Both the position numbers and the translations under genes were made by a program. DNA of 64,000 bases from Glaciimonas sp. (GTDB taxonomy: Bacteria; Pseudomonadota; Gammaproteobacteria; Burkholderiales; Burkholderiaceae_D). Below the pieces are notes generated by a model. The model had not been told where the DNA came from. It did no database searches and worked only from the letters and a program-made list of their open reading frames with translations. Location of the stretch: NCBI GenBank assembly GCA_012927585.1, contig JABBOY010000029.1, forward strand, positions 1-64,000, given 5' to 3'. Positions 19,011 to 30,340 of the stretch are shown here, piece after piece (the stretch's first letter is position 1; each line of letters opens with the position of its first letter).

Positions 19011-19880
19011 TTAAACCGCAGCCGCACCGGCGACGATCTCGGAGAGTTCTTTGGTAATTGCAGCTTGGCGGGTCTTGTTATAGACCAGCTTCAGCTCTTT
19101 AATGACGTTACCTGCATTGTCGCTAGCCGATTTCATCGCCACCATTCGGGCCGACTGCTCTGAAGCGATATTTTCAGCCACAGCCTGATAAATCAGCGCC
19201 TCGACATAACGCACCAGCAATTCATCGATCACAATCGCGGCTTCCGGCTCATAGATGTAATCCCACGAATGGGCATCCTTATCGCCTTCCAGCTTTCCGG
19301 CCGACAATGGCAGTAATTGCTCGATCGTCGGTTCCTGCTTCATCGTATTGATGAACTTGGTGTAACACAGGTAAACCGCATCCAAACTGCCTTCCTGGTA
19401 CGCATCCAACAACACTTTCACCGGGCCGATCAATTTTTCCAGATGTGGCGTATCGCCGAGTTGCACCGCATGCGACACCACTTTAGTGCCGATACGATTG
19501 AGGAAGCCAAAACCCTTATTACCGATCGCCGTAGCCTCGATACCAACACCCTGCGCTTCAAACTCTTTGAGCTTGGCGGTAACCGCGCGCAGCACGTTGG
19601 TGTTCATGCCGCCACACAAGCCCTTGTCGGTACTAACCACGATGAAACCCACCTTGCGGGCAGCTTCAGTCTTGACCAGGAACGGGTGCTTATATTCCGG
19701 ATTGGCTTGCGACAAATTAGCTGCAATATTGCGAATCTTGTCACTGTAAGGACGGGCCGACCGCATCCGTTCCTGCGCTTTGCGCATTTTGGAAGCAGCG
19801 ACCATTTCCATCGCCTTGGTGATCTTTTTCGTATTTTCTACGCTATTGATCTTGCCACGTATCTCTTTGCCTGAGGCCAT
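19011..19880 (-). CDS. atpG: ATP synthase F1 gamma subunit
   Basis: Gamma is the central rotor shaft that couples proton flow to catalysis. The 289-residue protein opens with [20 protein letters not shown] and contains [13 protein letters not shown], the long N-terminal helix, plus [16 protein letters not shown]. The C-terminal helix includes the family signature around [20 protein letters not shown]. Position between atpA and atpD is standard. Confidence 0.97.
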   Translation of the reverse strand: MASGKEIRGKINSVENTKKITKAMEMVAASKMRKAQERMRSARPYSDKIRNIAANLSQANPEYKHPFLVKTEAARKVGFIVVSTDKGLCGGMNTNVLRAVTAKLKEFEAQGVGIEATAIGNKGFGFLNRIGTKVVSHAVQLGDTPHLEKLIGPVKVLLDAYQEGSLDAVYLCYTKFINTMKQEPTIEQLLPLSAGKLEGDKDAHSWDYIYEPEAAIVIDELLVRYVEALIYQAVAENIASEQSARMVAMKSASDNAGNVIKELKLVYNKTRQAAITKELSEIVAGAAAV

Positions 19881-19902
19881 GAGTATTCAGCTCCAGTTAA
19901 GT

Positions 19903-21444
19903 TTAATACGCACCGGATTTTTTGAAATCAGAAACCGCAGCAGCCAAGGCAGCTTCGTCGTCTTTACCAAGTTGCTTGGTTTCTTCAATCTTGGCGAGCA
20001 GCGCTGCATGACTGGTTTTCAGGAAGCTATGCAGTCCGGATTCAAATGGTAAAACTTTCTTGACTTCAATATCGTCGAGGTAGCCTTTGTTGACTGCGAA
20101 CAGGGTCGCGGCCATCAAGGAAATCGGCTGCGGCGAATACTGCGCCTGCTTTAACAGTTCAGTCACGCGTGCGCCGCGATCAAGTTGTTTGCGCGTAGTT
20201 TCGTCGAGGTCGGAAGCGAACTGTGCAAACGCTGCCAGTTCACGATACTGCGCCAGGTCGGTACGAATGCCGCCAGACAGGCCCTTGATGACCTTGGTCT
20301 GTGCCGCACCACCGACCCGCGACACTGAAATACCGGCATTAATCGCTGGGCGGACACCGGCGTTGAACAACGAAGTTTCCAGGAAAATTTGGCCGTCGGT
20401 AATCGAAATCACATTGGTAGGCACGAAAGCGGAGACATCGCCAGCTTGGGTTTCGATAATTGGCAAAGCTGTCAGCGAGCCGGTTTTGCCGGTGACCGCG
20501 CCGTTGGTGAACTTCTCGACATAAGCGATATTGACACGCGCTGCGCGTTCCAGCAAACGGGAGTGCAGGTAAAACACATCACCAGGATACGCTTCACGAC
20601 CTGGTGGGCGGCGCAGCAGCAAGGAAACCTGACGGTACGCTACCGCCTGTTTGGACAAGTCATCGTAGACGATCAACGCATCTTCGCCACGGTCGCGGAA
20701 ATATTCGCCCATCGCGCAACCGGAATAAGCCGACACATATTGCATCGCGGCCGATTCAGACGCGGAAGCTGCAACCACGATGGTGTACTCCATCGCGCCG
20801 TGTGCTTCCAGCGAGCGCACGATATTCTTGATGGAAGAGGCTTTTTGACCGATCGCAACATAGATACAGGTGACGCCCTGACCTTTTTGATTAATGATGG
20901 CGTCAATTGCCACTGCCGTTTTACCGGTTTGACGATCGCCAATGATCAATTCACGCTGGCCACGGCCGATCGGCACCATGGAATCAATCGACTTCAGGCC
21001 TGTTTGCATCGGCTGTGAAACGGATTGACGCGCAATCACGCCTGGTGCGATTTTCTCGATCGGCGCAGTGAGCTTGGCGTTGATCGGGCCTTTGCCGTCG
21101 ATCGGCTGACCCAGTCCGTTAACCACACGGCCAAGTAGTTCAGGACCAATAGGAACTTCCAGAATACGCCCGGTACATTTGACGATGTCGCCTTCGGAAA
21201 TATGCTCGTAGTCGCCCAGAATCACTGAGCCGACCGAGTCACGTTCAAGGTTCAGCGCGAGGCCGAATGTGTTGCCGGGGAATTCAAGCATCTCACCTTG
21301 CATCGCGTCGGACAGACCGTGAATGCGGCAGATGCCGTCGGTAACGGAAATAACCGTACCTTGATTGCGAATCTCAGCGCTGTCGCCGAGCCCTTGAATG
21401 CGGCTCTTGATCAGTTCGCTGATTTCAGACGGGTTGAGTTGCAT
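19903..21444 (-). CDS. atpA: ATP synthase F1 alpha subunit
   Basis: Alpha alternates with beta in the F1 hexamer and binds non-catalytic nucleotide. The 513-residue protein has the P-loop [13 protein letters not shown] and the conserved core [10 protein letters not shown]. Near the C-terminal half it has [14 protein letters not shown] and the arginine-finger region [21 protein letters not shown] is the usual N-terminus that binds the delta subunit. It sits between atpH and atpG. Confidence 0.97.
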   Translation of the reverse strand: MQLNPSEISELIKSRIQGLGDSAEIRNQGTVISVTDGICRIHGLSDAMQGEMLEFPGNTFGLALNLERDSVGSVILGDYEHISEGDIVKCTGRILEVPIGPELLGRVVNGLGQPIDGKGPINAKLTAPIEKIAPGVIARQSVSQPMQTGLKSIDSMVPIGRGQRELIIGDRQTGKTAVAIDAIINQKGQGVTCIYVAIGQKASSIKNIVRSLEAHGAMEYTIVVAASASESAAMQYVSAYSGCAMGEYFRDRGEDALIVYDDLSKQAVAYRQVSLLLRRPPGREAYPGDVFYLHSRLLERAARVNIAYVEKFTNGAVTGKTGSLTALPIIETQAGDVSAFVPTNVISITDGQIFLETSLFNAGVRPAINAGISVSRVGGAAQTKVIKGLSGGIRTDLAQYRELAAFAQFASDLDETTRKQLDRGARVTELLKQAQYSPQPISLMAATLFAVNKGYLDDIEVKKVLPFESGLHSFLKTSHAALLAKIEETKQLGKDDEAALAAAVSDFKKSGAY

Positions 21445-21505
21445 ACTAACTCCTAATTATGTTCTTGCTGCTGATTTGCGGCTTACTTTCTGGCCCAAGC
21501 CGCGA

Positions 21506-22039
21506 TTAAGCGGCCAAGGCGGCTTGCATCTGCTGCAGCTTTGCGCGTACCGAGGTGTCCAGTACTTCATCTCCGACCATCACCCGCACGCCGCCGATCA
21601 ACGATGAATCCACCGTGACAGTCGGGCGCAGTTTGCGGCCGAATTTCTTCTCCAACGTCACAGTCAATCCCTGCACCTGGTCCTTCGTCAATTCGAATGC
21701 ACTGGTGATTTCGACGTCGGCAGTACCTTCATCGGCATTTTTGAGAACATCGAATTGGACTGCAATTTCCGGCAACAAAGTCAGACGCCTGTTATCGGTC
21801 AATACACCGATAAAATTTCTGGCTTCCTCATTGACGGGAGATTTCAGCACGGACAAGAACGCAGCAGCAATTTGTTTTGCTGAAACATTCGGGTTGTGCG
21901 CAAGAGCTTGGACATCAGCGATAGCCGCAACGTGCGCCATCTCGAAAAGACGTTCCGACCAAGCCGACAGATTGCCATCTTTCGCGACGCGGAACAGCGC
22001 CACTGCATAAGGACGAGCGATGGTTGCGAGTTCAGCCAT
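21506..22039 (-). CDS. atpH: ATP synthase F1 delta subunit
   Basis: Delta joins the F1 head to the b-subunit stalk. The 177-residue protein begins [19 protein letters not shown], typical of the family. It ends with the conserved pattern [16 protein letters not shown] and [17 protein letters not shown]. It lies 2 bases downstream of atpF and 61 bases before atpA. Confidence 0.95.
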   Translation of the reverse strand: MAELATIARPYAVALFRVAKDGNLSAWSERLFEMAHVAAIADVQALAHNPNVSAKQIAAAFLSVLKSPVNEEARNFIGVLTDNRRLTLLPEIAVQFDVLKNADEGTADVEITSAFELTKDQVQGLTVTLEKKFGRKLRPTVTVDSSLIGGVRVMVGDEVLDTSVRAKLQQMQAALAA

Positions 22040-22041
22040 GA

Positions 22042-22512
22042 TTACAGCTCAGTTTTCAATTGGTTCAACAAATCAGCATGTACTGACGCATTAACCTCAC
22101 GCTTGAGGATTTGCTCAGCACCCTGAATTGCAAGGGTTGCAACCTGACCGCGCAATTCTTCGCGGGCTTTCACAGCTTGCTGGTCAGCATCAGCCCTTGC
22201 TGCCGCGATGATTCGCGCAGCTTCGTCAGACGCAGTTTTTTTGGCTTCTTCGATGATCAGTTGGCCGCGTTTTTCTGCTTCTGAAATACGTTTTTGACCC
22301 TCATCACGCGCGGCAGCAAGCTCTATTAGCACATGCTTTTCTGCCGCTTGCATCTCAGCTTTGCCGCGTTCTGCAGCTGCCAAGCCGTCCGCGATTTTCT
22401 TTGCGCGCTCATCGAGCGCTTTCATCAGTGGCGGCCACACGAATTTCATCGTGAAGAACGACAGGATGAAGAAAACCACGAACTGAGCAAACAATGTTGC
22501 ATTAATGTTCAC
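22042..22512 (-). CDS. atpF: ATP synthase Fo b subunit
   Basis: The b subunit forms the peripheral stalk. The 156-residue protein has one N-terminal membrane helix (about 5-25), then a long charged, Ala/Glu/Lys-rich coiled coil without breaks, as expected for b dimers. [20 protein letters not shown] is a typical opening. It lies between atpE and atpH with short spacing. Confidence 0.95.
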   Translation of the reverse strand: MNINATLFAQFVVFFILSFFTMKFVWPPLMKALDERAKKIADGLAAAERGKAEMQAAEKHVLIELAAARDEGQKRISEAEKRGQLIIEEAKKTASDEAARIIAAARADADQQAVKAREELRGQVATLAIQGAEQILKREVNASVHADLLNQLKTEL

Positions 22513-22578
22513 GGTTAATCCCTTATCTAAATGGCTCTTTCCAACAGCATGATGCTATCGGCAAGAAAAGGACGTCGG

Positions 22579-22848
<270 letters not shown>

Positions 22849-22893
22849 TCAAAAATTTCAAAGCGAAAAACGAATTTACTCATTACTACAATT

Positions 22894-23724
22894 TTAATGC
22901 TTCTCATGCGCCTGACCGATATACACCAGCGTCAACATCATGAAAATGAAAGCCTGCAATAGAACAATCAAAATATGGAAAATAGCCCATATCGAGCCAG
23001 CGACCACCTGCCCCACGAAGCCGAACGCAGTTGCCATTCCACCCAGCAGCGCAATCAACAGGAACAGTAATTCACCGGCATACATGTTGCCGAACAGCCG
23101 CATGCCCAAGGACAGGAACTTGGCTGCGAACTCGATCAGGTTCAGCAACAAATTGAACGGCGCCAGCCAGATGCCGAACGGCGCAGCAAACAATTCATGA
23201 ATAAAGCCACCCAAGCCCTTGATTTTCAGGTTATAGAAAAGCATCAATACCAGCACTCCCAGCGCAATGCCCAAGGTGCCATTCAGGTCAGCAGTTGGCA
23301 CCACGCGGTGATAAGGAATAACCCTATCGAGACCGACCAGCTTGAATAAACTGGAGAACAGGTCAACCGGCAGAAAATCAAGTGAATTCATCAGCAAGAC
23401 CCAGACGAACACAGTCAAGGCGAGCGGAGCAATGAAAGAGCGGTCGCCATGCACGATGGCCTTGGCCTGATCGTCGACCATCTCGACCACCATTTCGATA
23501 AAAGCCTGGAAACGTCCGGGCACGCCGGAACTGGCCTTGCGTGCTGCCATGTACATGAGCAAACTACCAACTACACCGGCAAATATGGACCAGAAAATGG
23601 TGTCCATATTGATTATGGAAAAGTCAACGATCTTATCCTGGTGCTGCGTGGAGAAATGGCCCAAATGGTGGACGATATACTCTTTTGCGGTAGGCACATG
23701 CCCTGCCTGTTCTGCTACGCTCAT
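22894..23724 (-). CDS. atpB: ATP synthase Fo a subunit
   Basis: Subunit a provides the proton half-channels next to the c ring. The 276-residue membrane protein contains [20 protein letters not shown], with the essential Arg and the conserved Asn/Glu of the family. The C-terminal helix [20 protein letters not shown] completes the four-helix core. Its start overlaps the atpI stop by four bases. Confidence 0.96.
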   Translation of the reverse strand: MSVAEQAGHVPTAKEYIVHHLGHFSTQHQDKIVDFSIINMDTIFWSIFAGVVGSLLMYMAARKASSGVPGRFQAFIEMVVEMVDDQAKAIVHGDRSFIAPLALTVFVWVLLMNSLDFLPVDLFSSLFKLVGLDRVIPYHRVVPTADLNGTLGIALGVLVLMLFYNLKIKGLGGFIHELFAAPFGIWLAPFNLLLNLIEFAAKFLSLGMRLFGNMYAGELLFLLIALLGGMATAFGFVGQVVAGSIWAIFHILIVLLQAFIFMMLTLVYIGQAHEKH

Positions 23725-24065
23725 GGTCGATGTCTAAATAGTAGGATAAAATAACTTTTAAGTACCACGATGAAGCCGCCTAAAAAAGCAGGCCAGTTGA
23801 CATCGCGGTACAACCAGGCGACGGCCCCAAACAGCGCCATCGTTGAAGCAATCTTGATAAACTCGCCGACAAAAAACGCCATCGGATCTGTCCCGCCGGG
23901 TCTGTGTGCTGCCATGAACAGGCGCACCGCGAACAAGCCGTTTGGAACAACACAACAAATACCGCCCAATAACGCGGAGAGAGCTGCCGTCATACCGCCT
24001 AGCAACCCGGCCACTAATGTAATCAGTATTGTTGCGAATATTTGTAGCATCACAATGCGCGCCAT
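23721..24065 (-). CDS. atpI: ATP synthase assembly protein I
   Basis: AtpI is a small membrane protein thought to aid assembly of the c ring. The 114-residue product has four hydrophobic segments, among them [16 protein letters not shown]-like helix 1 and [20 protein letters not shown] near the C-terminus. It is the first gene of the ATP synthase operon and overlaps atpB (ATGA). The operon promoter should lie in the 338-base gap upstream. Confidence 0.88.
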   Translation of the reverse strand: MARIVMLQIFATILITLVAGLLGGMTAALSALLGGICCVVPNGLFAVRLFMAAHRPGGTDPMAFFVGEFIKIASTMALFGAVAWLYRDVNWPAFLGGFIVVLKSYFILLFRHRP

Positions 24066-24403
24066 GCTTACCTCAATCCTGCCTTCGCATTATGCATTTG
24101 CCGCAATGCCGAAGCAGTGAAACGGTTAGGCGCAATTGCTTCCGGTGTTATGCTTTCAAAAGCCACGGAATTATAAGTGCTACTACGTAACGCGTCAAAC
24201 TTTGATGGTGCGGAATTGTGATTTGGCCTCATATTATCTTAGTGAATAGCGCCTTATTCACGGAGTTAATATTCAGTATATTTGCGTATTCTGTAGTATT
24301 TGAACCGATATATTTTGCGTATTTTTAAATCAGGTGGCAGATTCAACTACGAAGTGCAGCCGTATCTAGTTTTTAGCGGGAGTATCTCCAGGCAACTACC
24401 AGT
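24066..24403. other. Gap between parB and atpI
   Basis: No gene is supported. This gap should hold the promoter of the ATP synthase operon. Around 24270-24330 it has two similar AT-rich stretches containing TATATTTGCGTATT and TATATTTTGCGTATT. These may be eroded relatives of the dispersed element, but the fixed spacing is not kept. Confidence 0.4.
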
Positions 24404-25294
24404 TCAACCGCGCAAGCGCGCCAGTAAGCCATCCAACGCATCCAAGTCGGCAAAATCGATAATAAGCTGGCCGCGGTTTTTAACGCTGCTCTTAATCGTT
24501 ACGGCCGTCGCCAGCAAATCGGACAACTCCTCTTCCAGTCGGGTAATATCCCGTGATTTTTCCCGGCTTTTTGCCTTACCGTCCCGGATCTCAGACTGCG
24601 CCAATACTGTCCGTTGCACTAATTTTTCCGCCTCACGCACCGATAGGCGCTTGGCCACGATAGAGTTTGCCAGCGTAATCTGGGTCGCAGCATCGACTGC
24701 CAGCAAAGCGCGCGCGTGGCCCATATCGATATCGCCGGCCATCAACATGGTTTGCGTCGTTTGCGCCAGATTCAACAAGCGCAACAGGTTTGAAACTGCA
24801 CTGCGTGAACGTCCCACCGCACCAGCCGCCTGTTCGTGGGTGAAATCGAATTCGGTAATCAACCGATGAATTCCTTGCGCCTCCTCCAGTGGATTGAGGT
24901 CTTCGCGCTGGATGTTTTCAATTAGTGCCATGGCTGCTGCGGCCAGATCGTCGACTTCCTTGATCAGTACCGGAATGACGTCGAGCCCTGCCAGTTGCAC
25001 GGCGCGAAAACGTCGTTCACCGGCGATAATTTCAAATTTCTCAGCACCGTTTTCGCGCCCGATTCGACGCACTAAAATGGGCTGTAAAACGCCCTGCTCC
25101 CTGATCGAGGCAGCAAGTTCATCCAAGGCGCCCTCATCCATGCGAGTGCGCGGTTGATATTTCCCGACCTGCAATTGCGTTACAGATAGAATAGAAGGGA
25201 TTCCGACCGCAGATGATTGTGCATCAGTGTCATTCAAGCCACCCAGCAAGGCGTCGAGGCCACGCCCCAGGCCTTTTTGTTTTTTCGTCGCCAT
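24404..25294 (-). CDS. parB: Chromosome-partitioning protein ParB
   Basis: ParB binds parS, hydrolyses CTP and spreads as a clamp that loads ParA and SMC near the origin. The 296-residue protein opens with KGLGRGLDALLGG. It has the CTP-binding box IIAGERRFRAVQLAG and the helix-turn-helix DFTHEQAAGAVGRSRSAVSN, and ends in a short dimerisation domain. Two parS sites lie about 3.6 kb away, upstream of mnmG. It follows parA by 9 bases. Confidence 0.96.
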   Translation of the reverse strand: MATKKQKGLGRGLDALLGGLNDTDAQSSAVGIPSILSVTQLQVGKYQPRTRMDEGALDELAASIREQGVLQPILVRRIGRENGAEKFEIIAGERRFRAVQLAGLDVIPVLIKEVDDLAAAAMALIENIQREDLNPLEEAQGIHRLITEFDFTHEQAAGAVGRSRSAVSNLLRLLNLAQTTQTMLMAGDIDMGHARALLAVDAATQITLANSIVAKRLSVREAEKLVQRTVLAQSEIRDGKAKSREKSRDITRLEEELSDLLATAVTIKSSVKNRGQLIIDFADLDALDGLLARLRG

Positions 25295-25303
25295 AATCGC
25301 TCT

Positions 25304-26074
25304 TTACATTAATTTTATTCGTTGAACCAGCTCTGCGCCAAAGGCGATATACGCCTGAGCCCCTTTCGAGGCGGGATCGAAGTTGACCCCGGGCACCCCG
25401 TAGGAAGGCGCTTCCGCCAATCGCACGTTGCGCGGGATGATGCTTTTAAAAACCTTGTCGCCGAAATGCTGCTCAAGCTGGGTCGAAACCTGTTCCGACA
25501 AGCTCATGCGCGGATCAAACATCACCCGCAACAAACCGATAATGCTGAGGTCTGGATTCAGATTTACATGTACTTTTTTGATGGTGTTAACCAAATCGGA
25601 CAAGCCTTCCAGCGCATAATATTCGCACTGCATCGGGATGATTACGCCATGCGCAGCGCACAATCCGTTTAGTGTCAACATCGACAGTGCCGGCGGGCAA
25701 TCTATCAGGATGAAATCGTATTCTGCAGCAACCAACGCCAGTGCTGCCTTTAGGCGTTTTTCGCGGTTTTCCAGTTCGACCATTTCTACTTCGGCACCAG
25801 CCAACTCCCGATTGGCCGGCAATACGTCGAACTTCCCAGTTTCGGAAACCAACCGGGCCGACGCCACATCGGACATGCCGAGCAGCACTTCATAAACCGA
25901 AGCGCGCAGCTTGGCCTTGTTGATGCCGGCCCCCATAGTTGCATTGCCCTGTGGGTCGAGATCAACCAATAGCACGCGCTGGCCGATTTTTGTCAGCGCG
26001 GCAGACAAATTGACCGTGGTGGTAGTTTTACCGACTCCGCCCTTTTGATTTGCTATACAAAAAATTTTTGCCAT
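25304..26074 (-). CDS. parA: Chromosome-partitioning ATPase ParA (Soj)
   Basis: ParA forms dynamic ATP-bound dimers on DNA that pull ParB-parS complexes. The 256-residue protein has the deviant Walker A KGGVGKTTTTVNLSAAL and Walker A' VLLVDLDPQGNAT, plus the Walker B region YDFILIDCPPALS. It has no N-terminal helix-turn-helix, as in chromosomal ParA. The gene order mnmG-rsmG-parA-parB is common next to bacterial origins. Confidence 0.96.
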   Translation of the reverse strand: MAKIFCIANQKGGVGKTTTTVNLSAALTKIGQRVLLVDLDPQGNATMGAGINKAKLRASVYEVLLGMSDVASARLVSETGKFDVLPANRELAGAEVEMVELENREKRLKAALALVAAEYDFILIDCPPALSMLTLNGLCAAHGVIIPMQCEYYALEGLSDLVNTIKKVHVNLNPDLSIIGLLRVMFDPRMSLSEQVSTQLEQHFGDKVFKSIIPRNVRLAEAPSYGVPGVNFDPASKGAQAYIAFGAELVQRIKLM

Positions 26075-26237
26075 GGAGTCGCTTTAATTAATCGTAAATT
26101 TGATGTCGAAACGGGCCTGGGACAGTGTAGCCATGAACCTCGGCAGCTTAGGGATAAAGCCAGGGTATTGCGCTATACTGCACATAAATCTCTTTCATCC
26201 TGTTTTTTGGTAGAAGGGTAAGCCCGGCAATGCCAGT

Positions 26238-26888
26238 TCAATTTTGATTACGCTCTATGAAAATCAAATGCCGTTGCGCCTGCAAGCCCGGCACCGTCAG
26301 GGCGCGCACTTCTTGCACTACCCAACCATCTGGCAGGCGCAACAACTCCTGCTGTGGATTGGCCCCCTTCATGGCGACGAAACGGCCACCCGGCGCCAGT
26401 AAGTGGCCCGACCAGTTGATGAAGTCAGCCAACTCAGCAAAAGCACGTGAAGTGATAGCCTCGAATTTGTGCGCCACCTGCAATTGCTCTACCCTTCCAG
26501 TATGAACAGTAACGTTGATTAAACCGAGCTCTGCCTTGGCCTGCGTCAGAAAAGCAGTTTTTTTGTGCACCGTATCGATCATTGAAACCTGCATGTCAGG
26601 GCGCACAATTGCCAGCACGATGCCCGGCAAGCCGCCGCCGGCACCAACATCCAGAATATTTTTTACGCGATCGAAAGCCACAACAACCGCAAGCGAATCA
26701 AGCAAATGCTGGGTCACCATTTGGGCTGGATCGCGCACCGCAGTCAGGTTGTAGACCGCATTCCATTTAATTAGTAACGCCAGATAATCTATCAACAAAT
26801 CAATTTGGCGCGCGCTCAAGTTTAGTTTCAGGCTGGCTATTCCTTGGGCCAACATCGTTGTCAGGACGAGACGATTAAATACTTGCAT
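26238..26888 (-). CDS. rsmG: 16S rRNA (guanine-N7)-methyltransferase RsmG
   Basis: RsmG methylates N7 of G527 in 16S rRNA using SAM. The start at 26888 directly follows the mnmG stop and gives 216 residues, the usual length. The longer frame overlapping mnmG adds 20 residues without similarity. Motif I is NILDVGAGGGLPGIVLAI, and the family core ITSRAFAELADF and FVAMKG follows. It lies in mnmG-rsmG-parAB, the conserved order. Confidence 0.95.
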   Translation of the reverse strand: MQVFNRLVLTTMLAQGIASLKLNLSARQIDLLIDYLALLIKWNAVYNLTAVRDPAQMVTQHLLDSLAVVVAFDRVKNILDVGAGGGLPGIVLAIVRPDMQVSMIDTVHKKTAFLTQAKAELGLINVTVHTGRVEQLQVAHKFEAITSRAFAELADFINWSGHLLAPGGRFVAMKGANPQQELLRLPDGWVVQEVRALTVPGLQAQRHLIFIERNQN

Positions 26889-26895
26889 ACCGACC

Positions 26896-28842
26896 TCAAA
26901 CGCCTGACTGGGTATCTGTTGCCAGTGCGACAAACTGGTTGTAACCACGTTTTTTCAAATGCACCAGCAACAGCGATATGGCAGCCGGGGTGATACCGGA
27001 AATACGCGAAGCCTGACCCAGCGTCTCCGGGCGCTGCTGATTAAGTTTTTGCTTGACTTCGATCGACAAGCCATTAACTTCCAGATAGTCGAACTGAGCC
27101 GGCATTATCAAATGCTCGAAATAGGCATGGCGCGTCACCTCTTTTGCTTGACGTTCGATATAGCCAGCATACTTGAGTTGGATTTCAACTTGCTCCTTGA
27201 GTTCAGACTGCCCCTCCAACAGCGCCCCGGAGGCAGCTAGGGCCTGTCCTTCCAACCCGACCAGTGTCATCAACCTATCGTAGCTAATGTCTGGGCGTCG
27301 CAACAGATCAGCCAGCGAATATTCGCGTTCGATCACCTTGCCGATGACGCGCACTGCTTCTTCATCGGCCAGCATGCGTGGACTGATCCAGGTTGACTTA
27401 AGCCTTTGTAATTCCAGCGTGATTGCTTCGCGTTTTTGTTCGAACTGCAGCCATTGTCTATCGCTAACGCAACCCAGCTTGCGACCAATTTCCGTCAGAC
27501 GCATATCAGCGTTATCCTCGCGCAAGCTCAGGCGATATTCGGCACGACTGGTAAACATGCGGTATGGCTCTTGCACACCCTTGGTAATCAGGTCGTCCAC
27601 CAAAACACCCAAATAAGCTTGATCGCGGCCCGGAGTCCAGGCCGCTTTTTCCTGTACCTGCAAAGCAGCATTCAAACCGGCTAACATCCCTTGCGCTGCG
27701 GCCTCTTCGTAGCCGGTGGTGCCATTGATCTGACCGGCAAAAAACAAACCTTGAATCAACTTGGTTTCCAGCGAAGCCTTCAATCCACGCGGATCGAAAT
27801 AATCGTATTCAATCGCATAACCGGGGCGTAGGATGTGGGCATTTTCCATTCCGCGCATCGATTGCACCAGTGCTATCTGGACATCAAATGGCAGGCTGGT
27901 CGAAATACCGTTTGGATAAAACTCGTTGGTGGTTAAGCCTTCCGGCTCCAGAAAAATCTGGTGCGATGTCTTGTCGGCGAAGCGATGTATCTTATCTTCG
28001 ATCGAGGGACAGTAGCGTGGTCCGACACCTTCAATAACACCGGTATACATCGGACTGCGGTCCAGGCCGGCACGAACTATGTCATGCGTGCGTTCGTTGG
28101 TGTGCGTAATCCAGCACGACAATTGGGCCGGATGCATGGCAACTGCACCCATCACGGAAAAAACCGGAATCGGATTCAAATCGCCCGCCTGTTCCTGCAT
28201 CATGGAAAAATCAATGCTGCGACCATCAATGCGCGGCGGCGTGCCGGTTTTCAGCCGCCCTTGCGGCAGCTTCAACTCTTTTAGTCTGGACGACAATGAA
28301 ATTGCCGGAGGGTCGCCGGCGCGCCCGGCTGCATAATTATTCAGCCCAACGTGAATTTTCCCATTCAAGAAGGTGCCCGCGGTCAGCACCACAGCACGGC
28401 TACGAAAACGGATGCCAATCTGCGTTACCGCACCAACCACGCGATCGCCCTCCACCATCAAGTCATCAACGGCCTGCTGGAACAGCCACAAATTGGGCTG
28501 ATTCTCCAGTCTGGAGCGGATTGCCTGCTTGTACAAAATTCGGTCTGCTTGAGCTCGGGTGGCTCGTACTGCCGGGCCTTTGGATGAATTCAGGATGCGA
28601 AACTGGATACCAGCCTCATCGGTTGCAATCGCCATTGCGCCGCCCATCGCATCTATTTCGCGCACCAGATGACCCTTGCCAATACCGCCAATGGAAGGGT
28701 TACAAGACATCTGACCCAATGTTTCGATATTATGGGTAAGCAGTAATGTCTTTTGTCCCATGCGAGCGGACGCAAGCGCAGCCTCGGTGCCGGCATGACC
28801 GCCACCAACGACAATGACATCAAATTCTTTGGGGAAATACAT
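26896..28842 (-). CDS. mnmG: tRNA uridine 5-carboxymethylaminomethyl modification enzyme, FAD subunit
   Basis: MnmG (GidA) with MnmE installs the cmnm5 group on the wobble uridine of some tRNAs. The 648-residue protein has the FAD motif [19 protein letters not shown] and the signatures [20 protein letters not shown] and [18 protein letters not shown]. The C-terminal domain ends in [20 protein letters not shown]. The ATG at 28842 is preferred; an in-frame TTG lies four codons upstream. The 5' flank holds two parS sites. Confidence 0.96.
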   Translation of the reverse strand: MYFPKEFDVIVVGGGHAGTEAALASARMGQKTLLLTHNIETLGQMSCNPSIGGIGKGHLVREIDAMGGAMAIATDEAGIQFRILNSSKGPAVRATRAQADRILYKQAIRSRLENQPNLWLFQQAVDDLMVEGDRVVGAVTQIGIRFRSRAVVLTAGTFLNGKIHVGLNNYAAGRAGDPPAISLSSRLKELKLPQGRLKTGTPPRIDGRSIDFSMMQEQAGDLNPIPVFSVMGAVAMHPAQLSCWITHTNERTHDIVRAGLDRSPMYTGVIEGVGPRYCPSIEDKIHRFADKTSHQIFLEPEGLTTNEFYPNGISTSLPFDVQIALVQSMRGMENAHILRPGYAIEYDYFDPRGLKASLETKLIQGLFFAGQINGTTGYEEAAAQGMLAGLNAALQVQEKAAWTPGRDQAYLGVLVDDLITKGVQEPYRMFTSRAEYRLSLREDNADMRLTEIGRKLGCVSDRQWLQFEQKREAITLELQRLKSTWISPRMLADEEAVRVIGKVIEREYSLADLLRRPDISYDRLMTLVGLEGQALAASGALLEGQSELKEQVEIQLKYAGYIERQAKEVTRHAYFEHLIMPAQFDYLEVNGLSIEVKQKLNQQRPETLGQASRISGITPAAISLLLVHLKKRGYNQFVALATDTQSGV

Positions 28843-28940
28843 AATGCGTTTCAAGGAGGCGTGAGCAGAAGCAGAATTATAAGGTTTTTTAGTGTCACTA
28901 TTATTATCGCATTTAAATTTTACGGGAAATTTGCATATCC

Positions 28941-28956
28941 TGTTTCACGTGAAACA
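28941..28956. promoter_or_regulatory. parS centromere site 1
   Basis: TGTTTCACGTGAAACA is a perfect match to the conserved 16-bp parS palindrome recognised by chromosomal ParB proteins. It lies about 100 bases upstream of mnmG and about 3.6 kb from the parB start. Confidence 0.95.
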
Positions 28957-29023
28957 ATCAACATCTAATTTTGATATTGATTGGCGCCGGTTCCCGAGTC
29001 TACAGAATCCAGCTCTCTAACAA

Positions 29024-29039
29024 TGTTTCACGTGAAACG
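29024..29039. promoter_or_regulatory. parS centromere site 2
   Basis: TGTTTCACGTGAAACG matches the parS palindrome at 15 of 16 bases, 83 bases from site 1 (start to start). Two nearby sites in an intergenic gap are typical of an origin-proximal ParB nucleation centre. Confidence 0.9.
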
Positions 29040-29120
29040 CAGCACTTACATAGGGTATCGCTAATTAAAGTAATAGCCTGAAAAATTCATTACTACAACT
29101 AAACCAACAATGGAGATCAT

Positions 29121-30278
29121 ATGATGTCTTTCGAATTTACTACCGTACCCCATATCATCAGTGAATTGGGCGCTGCCGCAAGGCTCGGTGCCATTGTGAT
29201 GGAATACTTCCCGCAAGTGCAGCACGTTTTGATTGTGTCCGATGCTGGCTTTGCCCGTACTGGACTACTTGATGCTCCGGTAGCCAGCTTACGCGCCGCA
29301 AACATTTCAGTGCACCTTTACACCGACGTGCTAGCCGATCCACCGGAAGCGCTGATCTTGCAAGCGGTGGTGCAGGCCCAGCAACAACCGGTGGACATCA
29401 TCATTGGCTTGGGCGGCGGCAGTTCGATGGATGTCGCCAAACTAATAGCGGCGCTGTATTATGGCGAACAGGCTCTGTCAAGCATGTATGGAATTGGTAA
29501 TATCAAAGGCAGACGTCTGCCTTTGATACAAATACCAACCACCGCCGGCACCGGTTCGGAAGTCACCCCTATATCGATTGTCACTACCGGTGCTACCACC
29601 AAGATGGGTGTAGTGTCACCCATCCTGTATGCAGATTTAGCTGTACTGGACGCGACGCTAACAGTTGGGTTACCGGCCAAAACAACCGCCGCTACCGGGA
29701 TAGACGCAATGGTGCATGCGATAGAGGCGTATACCAGCAGGCACAAAAAAAATCCGCTGTCGGATATGCTGGCGCGTCAGGCGCTGGCATTATTATCGCG
29801 CAATATTATTGCCGCCTGCACAAACGGTAATGATCTGGCAGTGAGGCAGAACATGTTGCTCGGTGCGATGCTGGCCGGGCAAGCGTTCGCCAATGCGCCG
29901 GTAGCAGCGGTACATGCATTAGCCTATCCGATTGGCGGCATCTTCCACGTGCCGCATGGACTATCCAACGCACTGGTTTTGCCGCATGTGCTGCGCTTCA
30001 ATGTCGTAGCGGCAGCGGCCGAATATGCGGAACTAGCTGACATCGTCATGCCGGAAATACAGGGCAGCCAGGAAGCACGCGCGCAAGGTTTGATTACTGC
30101 GATGCAACAGCTCGTCTCTGGCACCGGTATCGAGTCCCGCTTGCAACAAGTCGGCATCAGTAAAAACGATCTAGATCGGTTGGCCGATGCCGCAATGCTG
30201 CAAACCCGCCTGCTATCAAACAACCCGCGCGAAGTTACGAGGCAGGACGCCTATGCAATTTATTCGGCCGCCTTATAA
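29121..30278 (+). CDS. Iron-containing alcohol dehydrogenase (group III)
   Basis: The 385-residue protein belongs to the Fe-ADH family, which oxidises alcohols or reduces aldehydes with NAD(P). The nucleotide loop is IIGLGGGSSMDVAKLIAALY. PTTAGTGSEVTPISI and the metal-ligand region follow: DAMVHAIEAY supplies Asp and His, and AVHALAYPIGGIFHVPHG supplies two more His. A ribosome site (GGAG) precedes ATG. It stands alone on the plus strand next to the parS sites, converging on the liv operon. Substrate unknown. Confidence 0.9.
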   Translation: MMSFEFTTVPHIISELGAAARLGAIVMEYFPQVQHVLIVSDAGFARTGLLDAPVASLRAANISVHLYTDVLADPPEALILQAVVQAQQQPVDIIIGLGGGSSMDVAKLIAALYYGEQALSSMYGIGNIKGRRLPLIQIPTTAGTGSEVTPISIVTTGATTKMGVVSPILYADLAVLDATLTVGLPAKTTAATGIDAMVHAIEAYTSRHKKNPLSDMLARQALALLSRNIIAACTNGNDLAVRQNMLLGAMLAGQAFANAPVAAVHALAYPIGGIFHVPHGLSNALVLPHVLRFNVVAAAAEYAELADIVMPEIQGSQEARAQGLITAMQQLVSGTGIESRLQQVGISKNDLDRLADAAMLQTRLLSNNPREVTRQDAYAIYSAAL

Positions 30279-30295
30279 AAACTTGTAAGGCATAA

Positions 30296-30319
30296 AAAAA
30301 GGAGCGCAAGCCCCTTTTT
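30296..30319. terminator. Bidirectional terminator between Fe-ADH and livM
   Basis: A run AAAAAGG pairs with CCTTTTT around a short GC-containing loop. A and T runs on both sides would let it stop transcripts from either convergent gene. Confidence 0.65.
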
Positions 30320-30340
30320 GGTAGCGATGAGGTAAAAATA

